This document shows, piece after piece, positions 8,358-16,079 of a stretch of DNA of 18,061 nt. The position numbers were made by a program, and so were the translations under genes. The DNA comes from Acidobacteriota bacterium. GTDB taxonomy: Bacteria; Acidobacteriota; Terriglobia; Terriglobales; Acidobacteriaceae. A model generated the notes under the pieces. The model searched no databases, was not told the origin of the DNA, and saw only the letters and a program-made list of their open reading frames with translations. The stretch is from NCBI GenBank assembly GCA_021782675.1, contig JAJXUS010000002.1, positions 1 through 18,061 on the forward strand, given 5' to 3'. How positions within the stretch are numbered: position 1 is the stretch's first letter; each line of letters begins with the position of its first letter.

Positions 8358-8389
8358 GTTCTCGTACCCCATCAGAATGCTACGAGAAC
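8358..8389. repeat. perfect 9-bp inverted repeat upstream of the histone-like gene
   Basis: GTTCTCGTA at 8358-8366 is followed after 14 nt by its exact reverse complement TACGAGAAC at 8381-8389. It lies 73-104 nt upstream of the histone-like start codon and 77-108 nt downstream of the transglycosylase stop. With no U-tract after it on the minus strand, it looks more like an operator or leader hairpin than a terminator. No promoter could be placed relative to it with confidence. Confidence 0.45.
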
Positions 8390-8465
8390 TGCGGAAAGAC
8401 AAGCGCCAAGTTTCTGTTCGTTTGTCAAATTGCAACGCAGCCGCCTCGCGAGCATGTCTTCCAAA

Positions 8466-10277
8466 TCAGGAATGCGCGGTCGCTTGCTTGTGCTTTTTGC
8501 CGCTGGAATGATGGGCTGACGCGCGCGTGGCCGCCTTCTTGTGGCCTGTTGCCGCATGCGCGGAGCCATGCGAATGGTGCGATTGCGTGTGTGAGAAATG
8601 CGCGGAATGCCCCCCATGGCTGCGGGCACGCCGATGATACACAGGCTGAGAGACATACAGCACGTGGCCGGCAGGGACATGGTTGGAACGAAGGTGATTC
8701 CAGCGGCGCAGTTGCGCAGTAGTCACCCCAAAGCGGTCGGCGACCGTGACCAGGGTGTCTCCGCGGCGCGTCCGATAGCGCATGTTCGCATGCACCACTT
8801 TGGGCGGCGGAACGGGCAGCACCAGGGCCTGTCCGGCGGAAACCTGTGACGCGGAGTCAAGCTGGTTGACGGCTAGAATCTCCGATGGCTTGAGGTGGAA
8901 GCTTTCAGCCACGCTGCTCACTGTCTCGCCAGGTGCCAGGACGTGATAGCGCCACGAATTGCGATGTTCTTCTGGAATCGCCGCCAGCCGCTGCTTGAAC
9001 AGGTCTTCGGTTCCGGGCGGCAGCCGCAGTTTATAGTCCATGCCCGCTGGGGTGCTAAGCCGCAGCAGCGCGGGGTTCAACTGCTGAATCTCGTCCAGCG
9101 TGGAGCCGGAGAGATCGGCCACAAGATTCAGATTGATCGCCGAGTGCGTTGTGACCGTATCGGTGACCAGCGGCGGATCGGCCGAAAGATCGGCGAGCCC
9201 ATACTGCGCGGGGTTCTTCGCCATGATGGCCGCCGCAAGAATAATGGGCACGTAGTTCTTGGTCTCCGCCGGCAAAACGTTCCGCTGATACAACTGCCAG
9301 AAGTCCGCGTAGCCGGTACGCTGCACCGCGCGCTGGACCTTCCCCGGACCCCAGTCATACGCAGCCATCGCCAGGTACCAGTCGCCGAACTGCTGGTGCA
9401 GCTCCTTGATGTAGCGGGCGTAGGCTCGCGTGGAGAGTTCAGGATCGAAGCGTTCATCGACCCACTTATTCTGGGTCAGTCCATAGGTACCGTAGGGCAT
9501 AAACTGCCACATGCCGCCAGCGCCGCTCCGCGCGTTGATCGCCCGCGGGCGAAAACCAGACTCCGCCACAGCCAGATAGATCAGGTCCTTCGGAACGCCT
9601 TCCTCGGCCAGCGTTTTTTCCACGATGGCGCGATAGCGGCCCTCCCGGACCAGCGAGTTGGCGATGGTGTTATGGCCCTTGCGCGTGTTGGTGAAGTAGT
9701 TGATAAAGCTGGCGACGTAGCCATTCACGACCAGCGGAAGATCGGATTGGGTCAGTTTCAATTGAGCGCGGGCTTTGGCCAACAGGTTCGGGTCCACGGG
9801 AAAGGTGACGCCATTGGCAACGTCAACCGGCGCCTCTTCCTGCTGGCTGAAGCCGTTGCTCTGCTGCAGTGCGTCCAGTTCCAGGGCATTGATCTTGTCG
9901 ACCGTGCCTTCAAAGGCGTCGTTCAGCGGCTGATCTTTGGACAGATCGTGTCCGCTGGCCAGGAAGGCCTCGACGGCCGCATCGAATTTTGTGCGTGCCG
10001 GCCGATACTCCCCCTGCTGATAGAGGGCGACGCCCTGATCGTAGTCCTCCTTTGAGGCCGCAATGACCTCGGCATCGGTACGCAGCGTGGCTCCGGGCGG
10101 ACTTGTCTGCGACGGCTCAGCCGATGCTGCGGCGGCGGAAGCCGGCTGCGCCACTTGAGACGCAGGGGGGACCACCGCAGGCGGCGCCGGCGGACGCGCG
10201 GCGACTGGCTTATGCGCCGCGCAGCCGCAGAGAACAAAAAGAACGAAGCTCGCGGCAGTGAGCGAAGAATGTTTCAT
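8466..10277 (-). CDS. mltD: MltD-like membrane-bound lytic murein transglycosylase lipoprotein with two LysM domains
   Basis: The product has 603 aa. I chose the ATG at 10275-10277 because it opens a lipoprotein signal (MKHSSLTAASFVLFVLCGC, lipid-acceptor Cys19); upstream in-frame codons (to 10568) look non-coding. A Pro/Ala linker (25-62) and a helical region (70-220) precede the lytic transglycosylase domain at about 222-350, with the catalytic glutamate in YLAVAESGF (E239) and supporting motifs GAGGMWQFMP and MAAYDWGPGKV. Two LysM peptidoglycan-binding domains follow: about 444-489 (YHVLAPGETVSSVAESF) and 501-545 (YRTRRGDTLVTVADRF). The last ~57 residues are rich in His, Ser, Ala and Lys. 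It should cleave peptidoglycan between MurNAc and GlcNAc to form 1,6-anhydromuramyl ends in the periplasm, anchored by lipid. No clear Shine-Dalgarno is present; a TACAAT at 10301-10306 (minus) may be a -10 box. It is divergent from the SnoaL-like gene. Confidence 0.92.
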   Translation of the reverse strand: MKHSSLTAASFVLFVLCGCAAHKPVAARPPAPPAVVPPASQVAQPASAAAASAEPSQTSPPGATLRTDAEVIAASKEDYDQGVALYQQGEYRPARTKFDAAVEAFLASGHDLSKDQPLNDAFEGTVDKINALELDALQQSNGFSQQEEAPVDVANGVTFPVDPNLLAKARAQLKLTQSDLPLVVNGYVASFINYFTNTRKGHNTIANSLVREGRYRAIVEKTLAEEGVPKDLIYLAVAESGFRPRAINARSGAGGMWQFMPYGTYGLTQNKWVDERFDPELSTRAYARYIKELHQQFGDWYLAMAAYDWGPGKVQRAVQRTGYADFWQLYQRNVLPAETKNYVPIILAAAIMAKNPAQYGLADLSADPPLVTDTVTTHSAINLNLVADLSGSTLDEIQQLNPALLRLSTPAGMDYKLRLPPGTEDLFKQRLAAIPEEHRNSWRYHVLAPGETVSSVAESFHLKPSEILAVNQLDSASQVSAGQALVLPVPPPKVVHANMRYRTRRGDTLVTVADRFGVTTAQLRRWNHLRSNHVPAGHVLYVSQPVYHRRARSHGGHSAHFSHTQSHHSHGSAHAATGHKKAATRASAHHSSGKKHKQATAHS

Positions 10278-10406
10278 TCGGAGGCTGAGGTCTTCCCCCA
10301 ATTGTAGTGCAGCACCTGCACGAATTTGCGCGAATTCCTGCTTCCGTCCCTTGCTCTGCCAGGCTCCTGCTTGCCATGGAACGGCCGCGCACCGCATCCT
10401 GATTCC

Positions 10407-10844
10407 ATGGCAATCAGCGAGTACGAAGTACGCACGATGTTCGCAGCACTGGCCAGCGAAAACCCGGACGCATTTTTCGTGCGCGTCGCAGATGACGTCT
10501 ACTGGATGGTCCTGGGGATCCATCCGCTTGCCGGGGAATATTCGGACAAGGAAAATTTTCGCCGGCATGTTCTGGAGCGCCTGGCGCCCTGTTTCGATGC
10601 GCCCCTGAAGTTTTATGTCCGTGAAGTGGTGGTGGCGGACGACCGGGCGGCGGTGGAGCTATACACCATCGCGACGGCGCGCAACGGGGTCCGCTTCAAT
10701 TGCGCCTGTTGCTGGATCTGCGAGTTTGAAAACGGCAGGATCACCGGCGTCCGGAGCTATTTGGATTCTGCGCTGGTCCAGCAGTTGCTGGACGGCGAAA
10801 AGCCGCAAAAACAATCAGCAAAAGCAGATTCCCTTCGGGAATGA
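10407..10844 (+). CDS. NTF2/SnoaL-like small protein with a repeat-derived C-terminus
   Basis: The product has 145 aa from the ATG at 10407. Residues 1-127 fit the nuclear-transport-factor-2 / SnoaL-like cone fold: an N-terminal helix pair (EVRTMFAALASENPDAFFVR), a VYWMVLGIHPLAGEYSDKEN strand-loop, a helix and then the strands KFYVREVVVADDRAAVELY, FNCACCWICEFENGRITGVR and SYLDSALVQQLL. Proteins of this fold include isomerases, hydrolases and ligand binders, and many have unknown function; I cannot assign a substrate. The last residues (KQSAKADSLRE and the TGA stop) are encoded by the first copy of the tandem repeat array starting near 10815, so the original 3' end was probably replaced or extended by the repeat. 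No convincing Shine-Dalgarno precedes the ATG; an upstream TTG (10326) adds only a non-conserved stretch. It is divergent from the transglycosylase gene, with 129 nt between the starts. Confidence 0.7.
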   Translation: MAISEYEVRTMFAALASENPDAFFVRVADDVYWMVLGIHPLAGEYSDKENFRRHVLERLAPCFDAPLKFYVREVVVADDRAAVELYTIATARNGVRFNCACCWICEFENGRITGVRSYLDSALVQQLLDGEKPQKQSAKADSLRE

Positions 10845-11200
10845 CAGCAAGAACGGCAAGGTCAAGAGCAACAGCAAAAGCAGATTCCCTTCGGGAATGA
10901 CAGCAAGAACGGCAAGGACAAAGGCAACGGCAAAGACAAAAGCAGATTCCCTTCGGGAATGACAGCAAGAACGGCAAGGTCAAGAGCAGCAGCAAAAACA
11001 GATTCCCTTCGGGAATGACAGCAAGGGCGGCAAGGTCAAGAGCAGCAGCAAAAACAGATTCCCTTCGGGAATGACAGCAAGGGCGGCAAGGTCAAGAGCA
11101 GCAGCAAAAACAGATTCCCTTCGGGAATGACAGCAAGAACGGCAAGGTCAAGAGCAACAGCAAAAGCAGATTCCCTTCGGGAATGGCAACAAGAACGGCC
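10815..11200. repeat. seven-copy tandem repeat array, 56-bp period, each unit with a 15-nt hairpin
   Basis: The core CAGATTCCCTTCGGGAATG recurs at 10825, 10881, 10943, 10999, 11055, 11111 and 11167. Spacing is 56 nt except between copies 2 and 3 (62 nt, where the linker is AAGGACAAAGGCAACGGCAA instead of the usual sequence). Inside each core ATTCCC-TTC-GGGAAT forms a perfect 6-bp stem with a 3-nt loop. The rest of the unit is purine-rich (CAGCAAGAACGGCAAGGTCA and an AGCAACAGCAAAAG-type end). Copies 4 and 5 are identical over the unit; copies 1 and 6 resemble each other; copy 7 is diverged after the core (GGCAAC). The period is not a multiple of three, so the open frames across it are not credible proteins. 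The array fills most of the 458-nt gap between the SnoaL-like gene and lepA; 11201-11302 holds nothing I can name, including no clear promoter. Confidence 0.92.
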
Positions 11201-11302
11201 ACCTTGTGTTCCTCCCCTGCTGCCGCGCGTCATGAATGGTAAACTCAGCGCAGGCATAAGGCTTTTCCAGCTCTATTGTTTTCGCCCGCCCGGCCCTCTT
11301 CC

Positions 11303-13108
11303 ATGGATCGCGAACACATCCGCAATTTTGCCATCATCGCCCATATCGACCATGGCAAGAGCACGCTCTCTGACCGTCTGCTCGAAATGACCGGGTCCTT
11401 GGCGGCGGGCGAGATGCAGGCGCAGGTGCTGGATGCTATGGATCTGGAGCGCGAACGCGGCATCACCATCAAGGCGCATGCCGTGCGGATGGCGTACACC
11501 GCCGCGGATGGCGAGACCTATCAGCTCAACCTGATCGACACGCCCGGGCACGTCGATTTTTCCTATGAGGTTTCGCGCTCGTTGGCCTCCTGCGAAGGCG
11601 CGCTGCTGATCGTGGACGCTACCCAGGGGGTGGAGGCGCAGACGCTCGCGAATGCCTACATCGCCATCAATAATGGCCTCGAGATCATCCCGGTCATCAA
11701 CAAGATCGATCTGCCGAGCTCGGACATTCCCCGCACCCGCGAGATGATCGAGCAGACGGTGGGTCTGGACGCCAGCACCGCTCTGCCGATCAGCGCCAAG
11801 ACGGGCGAAGGCGTGGCCGATGTGCTGGAGGCGATTGTTCATCGTCTGCCGCCGCCCAAGGGGAACGTCGAAGCTCCGCTGCAGGCGCTCATCTTCGATT
11901 CCTGGTTCGATCCATACCGGGGCGTGGTGGTGCTGGCGCGCGTGATGAGCGGACGCATGAAGCGCGGCCAGAAGATTCGCCTGATGGCGAACGGTCGTAC
12001 CTTCGACATTGAATCGCTGGGCGTACTGACCCCAAAACCGGTCGAGGTGCAGGAGCTATCGGCGGGCGAAGTCGGTTTCTTCGTCGCAAACATCAAGAAC
12101 GTCGCGGATACCAAAATTGGCGACACGGTGACGCTGGATGCGGAACCCTGCGCCGCGCCGCTGCCTGGTTTTGAAGACATTAAGCCGATGGTCTTTGCCG
12201 GCCTGTATACGGTGGAGGCGCATGAGCACACCATGCTGCGCGAGGCGCTCGAAAAGCTGCGCCTGAACGACTCCTCCTTTTTCTTTGAGCCGGAGAGTTC
12301 GGCCGCGCTTGGCTTTGGCTTCCGCTGCGGCTTTCTCGGCCTGCTGCATATGGAGATCATTCAGGAGCGGCTGGAACGCGAATTCAACCTGAGCCTGATT
12401 ACGACGGCGCCCAGCGTGCGCTACCAGATCACCCTGACCGATAACAGTGTGGTGGAGGTGGACAATCCCTCGCACTGGCCGAACCCGACCTCGATTGAAC
12501 GGGTGCAGGAGCCGGTCATTACCGCGACCATCCTGACCAATGAAGAGTACGTAGGCGGCATTTTGAAGCTGGTGGAAGAGAAGCGCGGGCGGCAGAAGAA
12601 TTTCGAATATGTCAGTGCGACGCGCGTGATGCTGACCTATGAGCTGCCGCTGAACGAGATCGTGCTCGACTTCTACGACCGGCTCAAATCGGTCTCGCGC
12701 GGCTATGCTTCGCTGGACTACCACCTGTCCGGCTCGTGGGATTCGCCGATGGTGAAGATGGACATTCTGGTCTCCGGTGAGCCGGTGGATGCGCTGTCGA
12801 TCATTGTGCACCGCGACTTTGCCTACGAGCGCGGACGTGCGCTGGTTTCGAAGATGCGCGAGCTGATTCCGCGGCAGATGTTTGAAGTGGCGATTCAGGC
12901 GGCGATCGGCGCCAAGGTGATTGCGCGCGAGACCGTCTCTGCGCTGCGCAAGAACGTGCTGGCCAAGTGTTACGGCGGCGATATCTCCCGCAAACGCAAG
13001 CTGCTCGAAAAGCAAAAAGAGGGCAAGCGCCGCATGAAGCGGATCGGCAAGGTCGATATCCCGCAGGAGGCGTTCCTGGCCGTGCTGCGCATCGGCGAAG
13101 ACGCCTAG
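11303..13108 (+). CDS. lepA: elongation factor 4 (LepA) GTPase
   Basis: The product has 601 aa, close to the usual ~600 aa of LepA. All GTPase motifs are present: G1 AHIDHGKS (13-20), G2 around T55 in RGITIKA, G3 DTPGH (79-83), G4 NKID (133-136) and G5 SAK (164-166). The rest follows the EF-G-like domain order with the LepA-specific C-terminal domain, ending [39 protein letters not shown] is the conserved lysine-rich segment of that domain. LepA acts on the ribosome as a GTPase affecting translation and 30S maturation. I chose the ATG at 11303 because [20 protein letters not shown] matches the family N-terminus; the in-frame TTG at 11276 adds nine unsupported residues. No clear Shine-Dalgarno is seen. 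The gene follows the repeat array and converges on ruvB. Confidence 0.98.
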   Translation: MDREHIRNFAIIAHIDHGKSTLSDRLLEMTGSLAAGEMQAQVLDAMDLERERGITIKAHAVRMAYTAADGETYQLNLIDTPGHVDFSYEVSRSLASCEGALLIVDATQGVEAQTLANAYIAINNGLEIIPVINKIDLPSSDIPRTREMIEQTVGLDASTALPISAKTGEGVADVLEAIVHRLPPPKGNVEAPLQALIFDSWFDPYRGVVVLARVMSGRMKRGQKIRLMANGRTFDIESLGVLTPKPVEVQELSAGEVGFFVANIKNVADTKIGDTVTLDAEPCAAPLPGFEDIKPMVFAGLYTVEAHEHTMLREALEKLRLNDSSFFFEPESSAALGFGFRCGFLGLLHMEIIQERLEREFNLSLITTAPSVRYQITLTDNSVVEVDNPSHWPNPTSIERVQEPVITATILTNEEYVGGILKLVEEKRGRQKNFEYVSATRVMLTYELPLNEIVLDFYDRLKSVSRGYASLDYHLSGSWDSPMVKMDILVSGEPVDALSIIVHRDFAYERGRALVSKMRELIPRQMFEVAIQAAIGAKVIARETVSALRKNVLAKCYGGDISRKRKLLEKQKEGKRRMKRIGKVDIPQEAFLAVLRIGEDA

Positions 13109-13109
13109 G

Positions 13110-13123
13110 CCGGCAGACGCCGG
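13110..13123. terminator. small hairpin between convergent lepA and ruvB
   Basis: CCGGC (13110-13114) and GCCGG (13119-13123) form a 5-bp GC stem with a 4-nt loop in the 15-nt gap between the lepA stop and the ruvB stop. A symmetrical position between convergent genes fits a two-way terminator, but the stem is short and there is no continuous U-tract on either side. Confidence 0.35.
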
Positions 13124-14155
13124 TTAAAACAGCAGATTGTTTTTGCGGGGCTGCTCAATGCCTAAATGCTGGTAGGCGAGCTTTGTGGCCACACGGCCGC
13201 GCGGGGTGCGGTCCAGAAAGCCGATCTGGATCAGAAACGGTTCATACACCTCTTCCAGCGCGTCTTCTTCCTCCGCCAGCGCCGCAGCCAGCGTGTTCAG
13301 CCCGACCGGACCGCCGTCGTATTTTTCGATAATGGTGCGCAGCAGCAGCCGATCCATGGCATCGAAACCGTGCGCATCCACTTCCAGCAGGTTGAGCGCA
13401 GCCATGGCGGTGGCGCGGTCGATGTGACCTGTACCCCGCACCTGGGCGTAGTCGCGCACGCGGCGCAGCAGGCGGTTGGCGATGCGCGGGGTGCCGCGGC
13501 AGCGCATGGCGATCTCCGCCGCGCCGTCCGGGTCGATGGGCACGTTCAGCACCTCCGCGGAGCGCTGTACGATGATGCGCAGTTCGTCTTCGGTATAGAA
13601 CTCCAGCCGCAGCAGGATGCCGAAGCGCGCCAGCAGCGGCGAGGCCAGCAGCCCCGGCCGCGTGGTGGCGGCCACAAACGTGAACGGATGCAGGTCCATG
13701 ACGTGCGTGCGCGCCGCCGGACCCTGGCCGATCATGATGTCCAGTTTGTAGTCCTCGAGCGCGGTGTACAGCTTTTCCTGCAGCGCCGGCTGCAGCCGGT
13801 GGATTTCATCCAGAAACAGCACCTGATGCTGGCGCAGGTTGGTGAGGATGGCCGTCAGATCGCCCTGAATCTGAATCGCCGGGCCGGAGGTCTGCTGAAA
13901 CGCGACATTCAGCTCATTGGCAATGATGTTGGCCAGCGTAGTTTTGCCCAGCCCGGGCGGGCCGGACAGCAGCACGTGATCGAGCGCCTCGCCACGGTTG
14001 CGGGCGGCTTCGAGCGCAATCGCTAGCTGCTCCTTGGCCTTTCGCTGTCCGATGAACTCATTGAGCCGCTGTGGACGCAGCTTGAGGTCGAGCGCCAGCT
14101 CGTCGTCGGTGGCGCTGGCGGAGATGATGCGGCTCGCCTGGTTTGGAGTGGGCAT
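13124..14155 (-). CDS. ruvB: Holliday junction branch migration ATPase RuvB
   Basis: The product has 343 aa, the normal RuvB length. Visible features are the N-terminal [19 protein letters not shown], Walker A GPPGLGKT (65-72), Walker B LFLDEIH (113-119), the RuvB-typical [18 protein letters not shown], the sensor/arginine-finger region [18 protein letters not shown] (163-180), sensor-2 [19 protein letters not shown] and the C-terminal winged helix with [18 protein letters not shown]. RuvB forms hexameric rings with RuvA that drive branch migration of Holliday junctions. The start is the ATG at 14153-14155 ([11 protein letters not shown]); an upstream GTG at 14218 adds 21 unlikely residues. 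The Shine-Dalgarno is not evident. ruvA and ruvC are not next to it: the upstream neighbour, 67 nt away on the same strand, is a membrane glycosyltransferase-like gene. Confidence 0.98.
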   Translation of the reverse strand: MPTPNQASRIISASATDDELALDLKLRPQRLNEFIGQRKAKEQLAIALEAARNRGEALDHVLLSGPPGLGKTTLANIIANELNVAFQQTSGPAIQIQGDLTAILTNLRQHQVLFLDEIHRLQPALQEKLYTALEDYKLDIMIGQGPAARTHVMDLHPFTFVAATTRPGLLASPLLARFGILLRLEFYTEDELRIIVQRSAEVLNVPIDPDGAAEIAMRCRGTPRIANRLLRRVRDYAQVRGTGHIDRATAMAALNLLEVDAHGFDAMDRLLLRTIIEKYDGGPVGLNTLAAALAEEEDALEEVYEPFLIQIGFLDRTPRGRVATKLAYQHLGIEQPRKNNLLF

Positions 14156-14222
14156 GCAAGCGGAGGATACCGTGACGGCGAGGCGGAAGCAATCCGGCAC
14201 CTTGAACGGTGGCGCCACCGCT

Positions 14223-16022
14223 TCATCGCGCGGCTATCGCCTGCGCCGGGCGTCGATGTTCCACGTAGAACGCTCGGCGGAATGGCGGCAGCCATGCGTG
14301 GTAGTACTCGGGTGTAATGTCCGTCGGCGCGAAGCACGCCATCGGCGCCGGCACAATGTAGTATTCGGCGGTGATATCCGGGGTGTAGTCGGTGAACCAG
14401 TACTGGCAGTATCCCGGAAGCGCATCGTCACGGGTCACCACGCGGTACTGGTGGGGTGGTTTGACAATGCGGGGATCGTTGATGAGGCCGCCGTGCTCGA
14501 TCTGCGCCCAGCCATCATTGGCGATCCCGGCTCCTATCGTTGTTTCAATCGCCATGCGCCGAATACCGGCTCGTTCCATGCGATCCAGCAGCCGATGCAA
14601 CGCCGCTGAGGCGAGATAGAAAGAACGAGCCCCTGCGACCGAATATGTCGAAAACAGAACTAACGTAAGAGCGGATATTTTTGGCAATCGGGCGTTGATG
14701 ACCCGCTGTGAGAGAAGGGCCAGTCCAACGATGGCGACTGGAAGCAAACCCAGAACATACCGGTCCTGAATCCAGCTATAGATGCCTCTGGGCAGCAACA
14801 GCGCGATGTATGCCAGTGCAAAAGGGCCAAGAATCAAAAATATCTCTGATTTCTTCCATGAATGAAAAAACTTATATGTCGCCTCACTGTGGTCAGCGAG
14901 AACCCCCAGGCAGCAGGAAATCTCCAAAAAAACGAACAGAGTTAAAAAGGCATCCATAACAAGGAGACTTTTGTGTAAAGACATTCCCGGCAATATCGGA
15001 ATTGCGAAGGCCTGCGCTTCGATTAAAGGCTTTAGCCACGGAGCCAATACGCCGTCCGAGCCTCTAACGGCGGCGGCCAGGAGAATGGCTGTTGCCAGCA
15101 GTGGAATCGCGAAAGCAAGCACCCGCTTTTTTCCCGGTAGAGTGCGGGTCGCTGGAATCCAGGCCGCCAGCAGGGGTATGACCATCAGCATCAGGCAGAA
15201 CGCTGCTTTGACTGTTTGTACCGCGGCATGCAGGAGCATCCGCCCATGAATTGGCCCTTGGTACATCGGCTCTGGAACCGAATAGGGCTGGCCGTTGAAC
15301 CAGTGAATGACCCCGAGCACCGTGAAATATGCCAGAAAAAAGAGCAGCAGGCCGGTGGTCTTAATGCCGCGCCAGCGCCGCAGCATCCATGCCGTTGAAG
15401 GCACCATAATCAGCGCCCCCAGCCATGCGATCTGTCGGGCTGTGCCACCAATGAGATTTACGACGGAGGCTGCGACCAGCCAGAGGATTGCTTCGCGGGC
15501 GCTTTCAGACTCCGCTGCACGCTGGCACATGCGGATGCAGACGAGAATTACCAGCAGCCCCGGAATATCTGTCATATAGCTTGCCGCGACCGGCAAGAAC
15601 AGCGGAGACAGGGTAAGCGTGAACGTGCCGAGAAGGGAATTCCCAGGAGTAAGGCCGAATTTCCGGAATATCTGATGGGACAGGTAGGCGCAACCCATCG
15701 CCAGGGGAATCATGGAAAGTTGCAGGACGCGGAAGGAAAAACCAAACAGCTTGATGAACAGTGCGCCCCAGAGAACCTGCCAGCCCAATGTTTCAACAGC
15801 CCAGCCGTTAAAGATGAAACGCCCGGTTGCAGCAAATTGTTGCGCGGTTTTGGCATAGGAAAAATCATCCATGAAGGGTTCGTTCGAACCAGCGTGGATG
15901 ATCAGCAGCAGTATGCCAACCAATAGGGCGCAGCCTGCGGCATTCCGATAGTCGGTTGCCGCTAGCCGCTTCAGCCGGCATTGCTCATGCTGCACTGCAG
16001 AGGCTTCCAGCTGTCCTGTCAA
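14223..16022 (-). CDS. GT-C-type membrane glycosyltransferase-like protein, downstream paralogue (TTG start)
   Basis: A 599-aa polytopic membrane protein. After a soluble N-terminus and the first membrane segment (about 29-43) comes an acidic motif, [13 protein letters not shown] (D52, D53), where GT-C (GT39/ArnT-like) enzymes carry their D-D/E catalytic pair in the first periplasmic loop. Further landmarks are YMTDIPGLL (150-158), [13 protein letters not shown] (192-204) and [12 protein letters not shown] (240-251), then more membrane segments and a soluble C-terminal domain with [15 protein letters not shown] (from 504). Such proteins usually transfer sugars from polyprenyl-phosphate donors to lipid or protein on the outer face of the inner membrane; donor and acceptor are unknown here. 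It is paralogous to the gene immediately upstream. The start is TTG at 16020-16022: GGAGG sits five nt upstream and no ATG lies between this site and the first membrane segment. The gap to the upstream paralogue is 57 nt, so co-transcription is likely. Confidence 0.8.
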   Translation of the reverse strand: MTGQLEASAVQHEQCRLKRLAATDYRNAAGCALLVGILLLIIHAGSNEPFMDDFSYAKTAQQFAATGRFIFNGWAVETLGWQVLWGALFIKLFGFSFRVLQLSMIPLAMGCAYLSHQIFRKFGLTPGNSLLGTFTLTLSPLFLPVAASYMTDIPGLLVILVCIRMCQRAAESESAREAILWLVAASVVNLIGGTARQIAWLGALIMVPSTAWMLRRWRGIKTTGLLLFFLAYFTVLGVIHWFNGQPYSVPEPMYQGPIHGRMLLHAAVQTVKAAFCLMLMVIPLLAAWIPATRTLPGKKRVLAFAIPLLATAILLAAAVRGSDGVLAPWLKPLIEAQAFAIPILPGMSLHKSLLVMDAFLTLFVFLEISCCLGVLADHSEATYKFFHSWKKSEIFLILGPFALAYIALLLPRGIYSWIQDRYVLGLLPVAIVGLALLSQRVINARLPKISALTLVLFSTYSVAGARSFYLASAALHRLLDRMERAGIRRMAIETTIGAGIANDGWAQIEHGGLINDPRIVKPPHQYRVVTRDDALPGYCQYWFTDYTPDITAEYYIVPAPMACFAPTDITPEYYHAWLPPFRRAFYVEHRRPAQAIAAR

Positions 16023-16079
16023 CGCATCCTCCGTAATCGTGCTGCAGCGCTTTCTCGCACCGATTCTTCAGCAAATAAC

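Noticed and set aside
8423..8428. Perfect TTGACA (minus strand) as the promoter of the histone-like gene
   Set aside because: No acceptable -10 hexamer occurs 16-18 nt downstream, so a promoter cannot be claimed.
8895..10055. 386-aa plus-strand open frame opposite the transglycosylase gene
   Set aside because: Antisense shadow of a gene with intact catalytic and LysM motifs.
10278..10568. 97-residue N-terminal extension of the transglycosylase
   Set aside because: A lipoprotein signal with lipobox begins at 10277, and the extension overlaps the divergent SnoaL-like gene.
10815..11200. CRISPR array
   Set aside because: The repeats alternate with linkers that are themselves near-identical rather than unique spacers, and no cas gene is present.
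10741..11390. Short open frames across the repeat array on both strands (for example 10741-10995, 11036-11257, 11127-11390)
   Set aside because: They are translations of the 56-bp repeat in shifting frames, low in complexity, with no start signals; the array is non-coding apart from the SnoaL-like gene end.
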